64,000 nt of DNA from NCBI RefSeq assembly GCF_042678145.1, contig NZ_JBHUDG010000003.1:1-64000 (forward strand), given 5' to 3'. Positions 17,127-24,908 of this stretch are shown here, piece after piece. Source of the DNA: Pseudopedobacter beijingensis. Its GTDB lineage: Bacteria; Bacteroidota; Bacteroidia; Sphingobacteriales; Sphingobacteriaceae. The notes under the pieces were generated by a model. The model worked only from the letters and a program-made list of their open reading frames with translations, did not search any database and had not been told where the DNA came from. Each line of letters begins with the position of its first letter. The stretch's first letter is position 1. Position numbers and translations under genes: made by a program.

Positions 17127-17705
17127 TTATCTAAACAAAACGCCTACTTTTTTATTTGATAGCTTTTCTACCAAGGGTTTAAAAATCAAAACGGCATTCT
17201 CTTTGGTCTTATCCATCAACTGCATTTGCCTGGCATTATCCAACAGTTTCTGTTCTGCTATTTTATAAATTCCCTCCACCATATCTTTGGTATCACTTGG
17301 AAACCAAACACCAGAAACGTCATAAACTTTAGATTCTTTATGATCTATTTTCACATAACAGATTTCTGGTTGCGGAAGATATAAAGTAAGCGAATCATTA
17401 TGAAAAGTAATATCCTCTTTAGACACTTTTGTTAAATCTATACAGCCTACTACTTCGCCCACTGCTACAAAAAGTATACGCTCATCTGGAAAAAATCGCC
17501 TTACCTCTTTTTTCTCAATAACATCTTTCATGGCATATTTCACCAGCTCCAGCTTTCCCATACTGGTAATTTTACTAACCATTACATCTTCTGTAATTTC
17601 TGTTTTCACTTCAAAAAGCTGTTTCTTGAAATAGAAAAACATAAAAGTAAGGGCCGCTAAAAGGATAATAAAAAAAGATAGGGATAACGCAGGTCTGAAT
17701 TTCAT
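17127..17705 (-). CDS. DUF4230 family membrane-anchored protein
   Basis: This 192-residue protein has one N-terminal transmembrane helix (about 8-27) and an extracytoplasmic alpha/beta domain. It carries the DUF4230 hallmarks ILFVAVGEVVGCIDL, LTLYLPQPEI and a helical C-terminus with DNARQM. Proteins of this family are widespread in Bacteroidota and Firmicutes without a known function. The gene is isolated, with long noncoding stretches on both sides. Confidence 0.82.
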   Translation of the reverse strand: MKFRPALSLSFFIILLAALTFMFFYFKKQLFEVKTEITEDVMVSKITSMGKLELVKYAMKDVIEKKEVRRFFPDERILFVAVGEVVGCIDLTKVSKEDITFHNDSLTLYLPQPEICYVKIDHKESKVYDVSGVWFPSDTKDMVEGIYKIAEQKLLDNARQMQLMDKTKENAVLIFKPLVEKLSNKKVGVLFR

Positions 17706-17969
17706 TTTTATATTACTTTGATAACTCTACAACAAATATACACTGGTTTATGTTTATTATTTCAAACCTTTTTCGGATATAAAATTAACTCTTATATCGT
17801 AAAAAACAGGTCAATCTTTTTTCAAAACAATAAAAAGAGAATATTTTCACAGAGGTCATTAGATAACCACCTACTATTTTACAACTTAAACTATTAACGT
17901 TTATGCATTATAGTCAATACATTCCCATATACGAACTGTCTTCCTGTTTTTAATAACAGGAGCCAATAA

Positions 17970-18158
17970 ATCTTCTGCTGTACCCTTGTCGGCAAACAAT
18001 CCGTTACTCCCGAAATGACTATCAAGCTCGCCACAGGTTTCAGTAATACAACACCCGAATTTTGGTTACAGGTACAGGATAATTACAACCTGTTTATTGC
18101 AAAGAAAAAAGTAGATACCAAATCTATTCGGGTTTTCTGGAAAGCTGCTGTACTTTAA
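17970..18158 (+). pseudogene. HigA-type antitoxin remnant (C-terminal part)
   Basis: The frame from 17970 reads LVGKQSVTPEMTIKLA, then TPEFWLQVQDNYNL, then stop at 18158. This matches the second half of HigA/XRE addiction-module antitoxins, whose hallmark is NGKRGISPEMALRLAKAFG followed by SPEFWLNLQNNYDLW. The N-terminal half with the first HTH helices is missing: there is a stop in frame immediately upstream. No HigB toxin was recognised nearby. It is therefore a decayed antitoxin; an ATG at 18015 could at most yield 47 residues. Confidence 0.7.
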
Positions 18159-18424
18159 ATACTCAATGGAAGGCCGGAATAATACCCGAATAAAATACCT
18201 GGAGAACAACAGAAAATTGTCTTTCGGGGATCTGTTCCCACCGCTCTTATGAAAGAAGTTTAATTTCGTTAATTTTCAATTCTCCACTTCGCTACGTTCC
18301 ATTCGAAATAACACTTAAATTAGCGGATGACACGCCTTTTTACAACCTACCATATTTCATCCACTATTGATTAATTATTTAGTTACTATTATGTCTTTTT
18401 TTAAAGAGGAATAATAGTGAGATA

Positions 18425-18476
18425 ATAGAGGGTTTATAGAGGGTTCATAGAGGTAAATCTCTATAAAACCTCTATT
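18425..18476. repeat. Iterated ATAGAGG motif with inverted copy
   Basis: ATAGAGG occurs three times with an 11-bp period (from about 18425, 18436 and 18447). It is followed by the inverted form CTCTATAAAACCTCTAT (18460-18476). Together they make a two-part hairpin with phased direct repeats, the layout expected for a protein-binding array or a structured transcript end. No gene starts or ends right beside it. Confidence 0.6.
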
Positions 18477-18767
18477 TTAACACGTTTATATTTAAAGCTA
18501 AATACTATAATGAATATGTTTATAAAGAAAGCTTCAAAATGAAGAAGCCCACACTTTCAGGAATACTATTAAGTCTGGCTAAGAAAAGGTGCTCTATCCC
18601 CATCTTAAACGTGTTTCAAGATCTTACTTCACTTATGAGAAGGTACTGCCAATAAAACAAGTACGCTATTTTAATTACCGCCCAGTTTCAAGAATATTTT
18701 TGCCAAAAACATTATTATAGAAAATGCCAAAACATTCGTTAGAATTGGGACATACCAGAAACCGCCT

Positions 18768-19016
18768 ATGCAAAATTTCAACCTGAGGCATGCAATTATT
18801 AATAGCAAAAAGCTATTTACGACTCGGGATGTAGAAAACATCTATATCAAAAAGGTGAAAATGACTTCTGAAAAGCATATTATCAAGCGAATTAATGTCA
18901 GCAATTTGAAATTTGACAAAGTAATTTTACAACATCCAAAAGATGAAATTGCTAAAGAGTTTTCGGACACATTCTCAAAAGACATCCTTTTTATAAGAAC
19001 GAGGAGAAAAAAATAA
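18768..19016 (+). CDS. Small hypothetical ORF (82 codons), doubtful
   Basis: The frame encodes 82 mostly charged residues (IINSKKLFTTRDVENIYIKK, then a basic C-terminus RTRRKK). I recognise no family. It follows a 1-kb decayed region and precedes the acetyltransferase gene in the same direction by 93 bp, without a visible promoter. It may be a fragment of a larger lost gene or simply spurious. Confidence 0.25.
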   Translation: MQNFNLRHAIINSKKLFTTRDVENIYIKKVKMTSEKHIIKRINVSNLKFDKVILQHPKDEIAKEFSDTFSKDILFIRTRRKK

Positions 19017-19109
19017 GCTGTTAGAAGTAACAGAATGGCTGTTTAGAGCATAAAAAATTAGTATAAAAAGTTAAAAGTTCGTTTCTTCGTATCAACCAAA
19101 TCACTTTTA

Positions 19110-19538
19110 ATGACAATTAAAATTCTAACAAAAAAAGACTTAAATGAAGTCGTCAGCAAGCGGATTTCTTCGTTGTTCAGACAACTTTCAACCTCAAAAA
19201 AACAACAAGAACTGTCCGCCCTGCTTGATCAAAACAATTTAACCATTGCAGCCTACATCGAAGACACTGAAATATTAGGCATTGCTTCTTTAGGTTCCTA
19301 TAAAACTATTTCAGGTTATAAGGGATGGATAGAAGATGTTGTTGTTGATGAAAATGCAAGAGGTAAAGGTATCGGCAGAAAATTAATCGAAAAACTTTTA
19401 GAAGTAGGCAATCAGCAAGGACTTACCGAAATTCTTTTGTTTACCGAAGAACATCGGCAAGCTGCCATTCATCTTTATGAAAGTTTAGGATTTACCCAGA
19501 AAAACAGCATGATCTATAATCATAAACTGGCTGTTTAA
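19110..19538 (+). CDS. GNAT-family N-acetyltransferase
   Basis: The 142-residue protein has the complete GNAT fold signature. VEDV-like motif D (GWIEDVVVDENARGKGIGRKL) contains the acetyl-CoA pyrophosphate loop R-G-K-G-I-G, and motif B (LFTEEHRQAAIHLYESLGF) follows. It transfers acetyl from acetyl-CoA to an amine; the substrate is unknown. The gene ends 5 bp before a perfect 13-bp terminator stem, so it is a transcription-unit end. Confidence 0.87.
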   Translation: MTIKILTKKDLNEVVSKRISSLFRQLSTSKKQQELSALLDQNNLTIAAYIEDTEILGIASLGSYKTISGYKGWIEDVVVDENARGKGIGRKLIEKLLEVGNQQGLTEILLFTEEHRQAAIHLYESLGFTQKNSMIYNHKLAV

Positions 19539-19543
19539 AAAAT

Positions 19544-19574
19544 CGGCTAAAAAGTTGAAGTAACTTTTTAGCCG
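19544..19574 (+). terminator. Intrinsic terminator after acetyltransferase gene
   Basis: A perfect 13-bp stem, CGGCTAAAAAGTT (19544-19556) with AACTTTTTAGCCG (19562-19574), has a 5-nt loop. Only a short T-rich tail (GTTCTCCTT) follows, so efficiency may be moderate. Confidence 0.7.
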
Positions 19575-19668
19575 GTTCTCCTTCCCTAATTTCATACAAT
19601 AGTAAACATTTATCCTGCTTAGCTATTAAATTATGGATTTTATATAAAAAAGCTTATGTTGCCCGCTT

Positions 19669-20472
19669 ATGGAAAGAAAAACACTTGCTATTGTGGGCTG
19701 TGGTAGACTTGCCACGATTATTGCCGATGCTTTAAATTCGAATTTATTACCAGAATATCAACTGGTTGCTACTTACTCCAGAACGTTAGAGAAAGCGCAA
19801 CGCATTGCCGAAATGGTAAATTCCGAATCACAAAAGGACAACCCCTGTAAGGCCTGTACTTCTATTGACGAATTATTGGCTGCTAAACCCAATTATATTA
19901 TTGAAGCGGCTTCGCCTGACTCTATGAGGGCTCTTGCCTTACCAGCCTTAAAAAATGGTTCTTCAATTGTCACTTTATCTATTGGTGCTTTTGCTGACGA
20001 GAACTTTTACGAAGAGGTAAAACAAACTGCCTTAGCTAATAATGTGCGTGTGCATTTAGTTTCTGGTGCGATTGGAGGATTTGATGTTATGCGCACAGCA
20101 GCTTTAATGGGAAACTGTACCGCTACTTTTGACACCGAAAAAGGGCCTAATTCTTTAAGAAGATATGCCGTTTATGATGAGTCCCTGCAAACGGAAAAAA
20201 GAACTGTTTTTAAAGGGAATGCTAAAGAAGCCATTGCTCTGTTCCCAAACAGTGTAAATGTTTCTGTAGCGGCATCCCTAGCTTCTGTTGGCCCCGAAAA
20301 GATGAAAGTTTCTGTAACTTCTACTCCGGGATATATTGGCGACAATCACCGTATAGAAGTTAAAAACGAACAGGTACGTGCTGTTATAGATGTTTACAGT
20401 TCTACCGCTCAAATTGCTGGATGGAGTGTAGTAAACGAATTAAGAAATATTGTTTCTCCTATTGTTTTTTAA
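19669..20472 (+). CDS. L-aspartate dehydrogenase-like protein
   Basis: This 267-residue protein has an N-terminal Rossmann fold (LAIVGCGRLATIIADAL, residues 6-22) and the DUF108 aspartate-dehydrogenase core (IIEAASPDSMRALALPAL, VHLVSGAIGGFDVMRTA, NVSVAASLASVGPEKMKVSV). Known members oxidise L-aspartate with NAD(P)+ to iminoaspartate/oxaloacetate and ammonia, feeding NAD or nitrogen metabolism. No nadA or nadC is adjacent to support the NAD route. A convergent 2-hydroxyacid-dehydrogenase-like gene follows across a small palindromic element. The family is secure and the exact substrate less so. Confidence 0.82.
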   Translation: MERKTLAIVGCGRLATIIADALNSNLLPEYQLVATYSRTLEKAQRIAEMVNSESQKDNPCKACTSIDELLAAKPNYIIEAASPDSMRALALPALKNGSSIVTLSIGAFADENFYEEVKQTALANNVRVHLVSGAIGGFDVMRTAALMGNCTATFDTEKGPNSLRRYAVYDESLQTEKRTVFKGNAKEAIALFPNSVNVSVAASLASVGPEKMKVSVTSTPGYIGDNHRIEVKNEQVRAVIDVYSSTAQIAGWSVVNELRNIVSPIVF

Positions 20473-20489
20473 TATCTGTTAAAAAATAT

Positions 20490-20559
20490 CATTTCGACCA
20501 TCAGGAAAAGCCCCTTTTTGTTATATTCCAATTAGAGATTTCTCCCGATAGTCGAAATG
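20490..20559. repeat. Dispersed-type imperfect palindrome between convergent genes
   Basis: CATTTCGACCATCAGGA (20490-20506) and TCCCGATAGTCGAAATG (20543-20559) are complementary at 15 of 17 positions with a 36-base centre. The TTTCGACTATCGGGAGAAATCTCT wording is of the kind that recurs between genes in Sphingobacteriaceae. It lies between convergent stops and may act as a bidirectional terminator. Confidence 0.65.
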
Positions 20560-20622
20560 AAAATGGATTTCATCACCGTCTCCATTACATACAAGAAACG
20601 GTAATAAAATCCCTCCCTATTT

Positions 20623-21540
20623 TTAGCCTTTTACTGACTTTTTATAGGTTTCAATATTTGCTAATACTTTCTCGCTTAAACGATCAAAAGCTTGACGGGT
20701 GCGCCCTACTGATACGCCCATATAATTCACATGAGGATGATTGATAAACTTCTCATTTCCTAAAGCAATTAAAGTATCGCAATACAATACATTATCCTCA
20801 TCAATCCATTTTGCAAAAGGTTCTTCATCCCAAGCTGGCGAAAGCCCTGTATTGAACATGATTTTCCTATTGCCCATGGCCTCAAATTCTTCTTCATGAA
20901 GCAATACCGTATTTCTGTTCAAACAGTTTACAATCACTTCACTTTCTTTCACTAACTGTTTTAATGGTAAAAATTTATACCCTTTTTGTTTTGCGGCTTC
21001 TTTTTCTGAACGAGCAAAGTAAGAAATTTCTGCGCCTAAAAATTTCAATGCATCGGCAATCATCCCCCCCGACACACCTAAGCCAACAATACCTACTTTA
21101 ATGCCGGTAATTTCTCTTGGAATACCGTCCCACGGTTCACGAGGTGTACCATCATTTTTAGTTCCAAACCCATGTAAACAGCGTACCAATTCGCTTATTA
21201 CGTACTCTACAACTCCTTCGTCTCCATAATCCCTCACTCCTAAAACAGTAATTCCTCTGGAATTTGCATACAGAATATCTACATTCGCACTTTCTGGAGT
21301 GTATAACGAACAACACATTCCGATATACTTCACATTAGGACATTGCTCTAAAGCATCTTTTCCTAATCTGGATGTATAGCTGATTAATACCGCATCTGCG
21401 TCTCCAATTCTTTTAGCCATTTCATCCACCGACCCTGGCATATCATCATACATCACTACCTCTTCTGCATAATCAAACAGCGCTTTTTCCGCTGAAGGAA
21501 TCAAATTCAAAGGCTCTACGGCAACAAGTTTCTTAAACAT
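20623..21540 (-). CDS. Divergent NAD-binding D-2-hydroxyacid dehydrogenase-family protein
   Basis: I start at the ATG at 21540 (MFKKLVAVEP, 305 residues). The longer frame begins with TTG and adds 42 residues unlike the family. The Rossmann motif IKVGIVGLGVSGGMIADAL is intact and the overall order matches D-2-hydroxyacid dehydrogenases. The catalytic residues look replaced, however. Where relatives have NTSRGAL this protein reads NTGLSPAWD. Where relatives have a TPH or SHQ loop it reads NYMGVSVGRT. The canonical Arg and His therefore seem absent, so it may catalyse something else or act as a sensor. It is convergent with the aspartate dehydrogenase gene. Confidence 0.72.
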   Translation of the reverse strand: MFKKLVAVEPLNLIPSAEKALFDYAEEVVMYDDMPGSVDEMAKRIGDADAVLISYTSRLGKDALEQCPNVKYIGMCCSLYTPESANVDILYANSRGITVLGVRDYGDEGVVEYVISELVRCLHGFGTKNDGTPREPWDGIPREITGIKVGIVGLGVSGGMIADALKFLGAEISYFARSEKEAAKQKGYKFLPLKQLVKESEVIVNCLNRNTVLLHEEEFEAMGNRKIMFNTGLSPAWDEEPFAKWIDEDNVLYCDTLIALGNEKFINHPHVNYMGVSVGRTRQAFDRLSEKVLANIETYKKSVKG

Positions 21541-21758
21541 GATATTTTTTCTAATTATTGATGTGTGTAAACAGGTAATGGTAGCAAAACTTTTAAGAAA
21601 AAACAAACTAAGACTTTCAAAACTGCACTTTTCGTTTTCTTTTGACAATCCTATGCTCAAGTACAAATGGTAAAGTTCAGATTTTATACAATATTATCCT
21701 TACCGCTACTTAGCAAACTCCAAGCTCTTTAATCCTATGCCACAAAATTAGTTTCGGC

Positions 21759-22169
21759 TCAGTTTTTAAACTCGCAATTGCAGATTTTGCATTTGTAAAC
21801 TGTTTTATAATAGATAGGAAATACCATAAACAGAAACGATACCGCAGCAGATAATATCCCTTTTGTTCCTTTCATAGATTTATATCCGACATATAAATTG
21901 GAGGAACCGCATTCCGGGCACTGAATAATATTCCCTTCCTCATCCGTAGATTTACTGTTATCAATGTCCCGAATAATTTCAAGTGCCCGCCCAAAATCTT
22001 CTTCTCTAACTTTAAGCTTTATTCCTCCCAAACCAACATTATAAAGCGGATTCATAGAAATCATATTATCATCAAATATGAAACAAGCGATTCCTTCACT
22101 TTCTAATTTTGTTCTCAATAAATGGGCTTCGATCGAATTATCAAATACCTTTGCTATGATTAAATTCAT
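21759..22169 (-). CDS. DUF2007 domain protein with zinc-ribbon-like C-terminus
   Basis: The 136-residue protein has an N-terminal DUF2007 (signal-transducing, PII-like) fold (about 1-70: AKVFDNSIEAHLLRTKLESEG, GIKLKVREEDFGRALEII). A CPEC...C-x2-C-type zinc ribbon follows, split by a hydrophobic helix (about 108-125). Cysteines at IIQCPECGSSNL and YKCKICNCEF could bind one metal. Such proteins are common in Bacteroidota and of unknown function. Confidence 0.75.
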   Translation of the reverse strand: MNLIIAKVFDNSIEAHLLRTKLESEGIACFIFDDNMISMNPLYNVGLGGIKLKVREEDFGRALEIIRDIDNSKSTDEEGNIIQCPECGSSNLYVGYKSMKGTKGILSAAVSFLFMVFPIYYKTVYKCKICNCEFKN

Positions 22170-22257
22170 CCTCTATGTTTTTGGTCGTAGTGCAAAACCT
22201 GCTTAAGACTCCAAACAGTTTCTTAAATATACATAAAAACACAGAGAAACCTTACAG

Positions 22258-24741
22258 TTAATCTGGCTGGTATTTTCTTTTAATGTAAGAAATAATACTT
22301 TCTATTTCAGCTCTTAACGGTCGTATTTCTTCCCATATACTTTCATCAGGATGCTCATTAAAACGATGTTCAAGGTTTCTGAGTTTTTCTCCTTGTTCTT
22401 TGGCTCCAAACTGCGATAACCTGCCTGCTAATTTATGTACAACCATTCCAGCGTCTTGAGTTGATTTCCGATTTACCGCATCATTCAACTCATTTAAATC
22501 CCGCTCCGTATCTGCAATTAGAATATCAATCAACTTTTTGAGCTGGGCTGTATCTCCAAAAGTCATTTTTTCAATTACCGAAAAATCCAGGTCCTGCTCC
22601 CTAATCGCATTTTCTCTGTTTAATACTTTCAGCAAATCGTTCTCTTTAAATGGTTTGTTCAACACGTCATCAAATCCGCTTTTCAAAAGGGCTTCTTTTT
22701 CCTCAGGCAGTACCTGAGCAGTAAGTGCATAAATTTTTACAGTTTCCGGTAAGCTTTCCCGTAATTTCCGGCAAAGTTCTACGCCGCTCATTTGTGGCAT
22801 TCTAATATCGGTAAATACTATTTTTACCGACTCGTCCCATTCAGCATCCAACAAATCCAGAGGGTTATAAAAACATTGATGGTTAACACCATAATTAGTT
22901 AATATGGTAGAGCAAAGATCCACTATAAAAGGATCATCATCCACTAACCATACCTTTCCTTCAAAATCTATTTTTTCTCTTGAATGTACAGTTTGCTGTA
23001 TTTCATGAGGTTCCACATCTTCATACTTAAGGTAAACAGTAAAAGTAGAACCTTCTCCCAATTTGCTTCTAACACTTATTCTCCCGTCTTGGCGCTCTAT
23101 CAATAATTTAGTAATAGAAAGTCCCAGACCGCTTCCCTCCTTAGTTTTATCAGCACTCTCTATCCTTTCAAATTCATTAAACACCCTACTTACATCTTCC
23201 GGAGACATTCCTAATCCGGTATCCTCTACCACAAACATAAAATGCAGATCTTTTCCCTTTCTTTTACAAGAAACATTCAATGCTACATGCCCTTTATCTG
23301 TAAATTTGATGGCATTTCCCACCAAATTATAAAGTGTTTGCTTTAAGCGGAAAGCATCTCCTTTCACATATTCAATATCCTCTATATCAAAGTCAGAATA
23401 TAATTTTATGCCTTTTTTCTCTGCATGATATTTCAACACAGAAAAAACTTCATTTAATACAGTATGGATATTAAAAACAACAGGTACAATAGCTATTTTT
23501 CCCGACACAATACGATTATAATCAAGAATCTCATTCACAATCTGCATCAGGTGCTCTGATGAGTAAAATATGGCATCTATATGTTTTTGATCTATCTTAT
23601 CTTCATTTTTAATGAGTTCAGAAAAACCGATAATGGATTGCAGAGGCGTTCTTATCTCGTGGCTCATATTAGCCAGAAACCGTTGTTTAGCCTGACCATG
23701 ATATTCTGCTTCTTCTTTTGCTTTTTCCAGAGCTTTACGGTAAGCATTACTTCTCGAAATATCTTTCAGGATTAAGTACAGTAAGATTAAAGTAATGGAG
23801 AAGAAAACCAGAATAATAATGGTTATTTGCTTTACCCCTCTATTAACAACATCATTTGCTTCATTATTTTTTTGCTCAATTTGCTTAACGGCTTCGCTTT
23901 CTACCTTTCTCAACACCGTCAGCATTTTCTCAATAAGCAAATCACTGGTATAAATTAAAACAGATTCTCTGCTTTGGAAAATTTCACTTTTTTTGCGCTG
24001 ATCTTTCTCTATGGACTGCATAGTCTGGCGAAGTCCTTTTAACAAACTATCCTGCTTTACCAAAGGAACTGTATCCAACTTTACATTGGTTTCTTCATTA
24101 ATAATATTATAGCCCTTATCATTATCCTCGCTTTTCTTCTTTCCAAAAAGCTTATTAAAAAAACCTCTAGGCTGTTCTTTTTCCTTTTTCTCTTCCAGGT
24201 TATAAATAGTTGTCTTTAAGGTTCTTTTTTCCGATTCAAGGATAGTACTATCGGTTTTTCTGGAGCTTTCTTCTACAATTTGATTTAAAGATTCTACTTG
24301 TTTCAGAAAATCTTCATTATTGATAAACCCCTCACGGCCCTTCAGATAATTGATATACAGTTTATCTCTATCCTGCAACAGTACCTTCATAGAGGCTATC
24401 CGGTTAAGTTGCAACGTATCGGAAGCATACAACTGACTGAGTGTATCTATAATCAGATTTATTTTTCTTGATTCGTCCAGCAGCTTTTGATAATTCCCAG
24501 GATTACTGAGTGCTTGTGCCCGCTGAAGCTGATCCAAACTAAATAGCTCCAGTGATAGTTTATTCACTATACGTAAACGCTCGGTAGGTTCAGATATATT
24601 TTTTACGGTAAACAATATATCTGTAAAAGCTTTTTTAGCACTAAACCATGCCAGTCCAAGCGCAAAAAAAGCCAGAATAGACGCTATAATTATCTTTCCT
24701 ACTACCGATTTTACAAATACTTTCTTTTCGGTTTTCTCCAT
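22258..24741 (-). CDS. Hybrid sensor histidine kinase (HisKA-HATPase-REC-HPt)
   Basis: The 827-residue protein is a complete phosphorelay in one chain. Transmembrane helices lie at about 13-34 and 305-325 and enclose a helical sensory region. H361 in FLANMSHEIRTP is the phospho-acceptor of HisKA. HATPase_c has the N box (NLVGNAIKF) and G boxes (DTGLGM, GSGLGLS). A receiver carries D645 in TDIRMP, and a C-terminal HPt domain has H769 (VVHKLAGRL). The sensory part contains a basic insert around 190-210 (RGFFNKLFGKKK), which is unusual between two coiled segments. The downstream output regulator is not encoded next to it. No signal can be deduced. Confidence 0.92.
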   Translation of the reverse strand: MEKTEKKVFVKSVVGKIIIASILAFFALGLAWFSAKKAFTDILFTVKNISEPTERLRIVNKLSLELFSLDQLQRAQALSNPGNYQKLLDESRKINLIIDTLSQLYASDTLQLNRIASMKVLLQDRDKLYINYLKGREGFINNEDFLKQVESLNQIVEESSRKTDSTILESEKRTLKTTIYNLEEKKEKEQPRGFFNKLFGKKKSEDNDKGYNIINEETNVKLDTVPLVKQDSLLKGLRQTMQSIEKDQRKKSEIFQSRESVLIYTSDLLIEKMLTVLRKVESEAVKQIEQKNNEANDVVNRGVKQITIIILVFFSITLILLYLILKDISRSNAYRKALEKAKEEAEYHGQAKQRFLANMSHEIRTPLQSIIGFSELIKNEDKIDQKHIDAIFYSSEHLMQIVNEILDYNRIVSGKIAIVPVVFNIHTVLNEVFSVLKYHAEKKGIKLYSDFDIEDIEYVKGDAFRLKQTLYNLVGNAIKFTDKGHVALNVSCKRKGKDLHFMFVVEDTGLGMSPEDVSRVFNEFERIESADKTKEGSGLGLSITKLLIERQDGRISVRSKLGEGSTFTVYLKYEDVEPHEIQQTVHSREKIDFEGKVWLVDDDPFIVDLCSTILTNYGVNHQCFYNPLDLLDAEWDESVKIVFTDIRMPQMSGVELCRKLRESLPETVKIYALTAQVLPEEKEALLKSGFDDVLNKPFKENDLLKVLNRENAIREQDLDFSVIEKMTFGDTAQLKKLIDILIADTERDLNELNDAVNRKSTQDAGMVVHKLAGRLSQFGAKEQGEKLRNLEHRFNEHPDESIWEEIRPLRAEIESIISYIKRKYQPD

Positions 24742-24908
24742 ATCCTAAAGATAATATCGGGATTTCACTGGCCAATATACAATTATTTAAGTCGTTATAA
24801 ATTGTAGATAAACCTTCTTATCATAAACGTATCCCAAAGAAAATTAGTGCTAATACATGAACAGATACATAGAACAGTTTAAAAGTGATGTTGGTTTTAT
24901 ACCGCCTA

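Larger units (their letters stand above)
17706..18767. other. Gene-poor patch with decayed sequences
   Basis: More than 1 kb lacks an intact gene. It holds a HigA antitoxin remnant (17970-18158) and half of a dispersed intergenic element around 18285-18320 (CTTCGCTACGTTCCATTCGAA). It also holds an iterated ATAGAGG motif (18425-18476). Short broken frames between 18530 and 18760 could not be assigned. Taken together it reads as a graveyard of former mobile or toxin-antitoxin genes. Confidence 0.6.

Noticed and set aside
18530..18760. Possible transposase fragments before the 82-codon ORF
   Set aside because: No DDE or HTH motif could be recognised in any frame.
21541..21666. 42-residue N-terminal extension of the 2-hydroxyacid dehydrogenase-like gene
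   Set aside because: TTG start with low-complexity residues outside the family; the ATG at 21540 matches typical starts.
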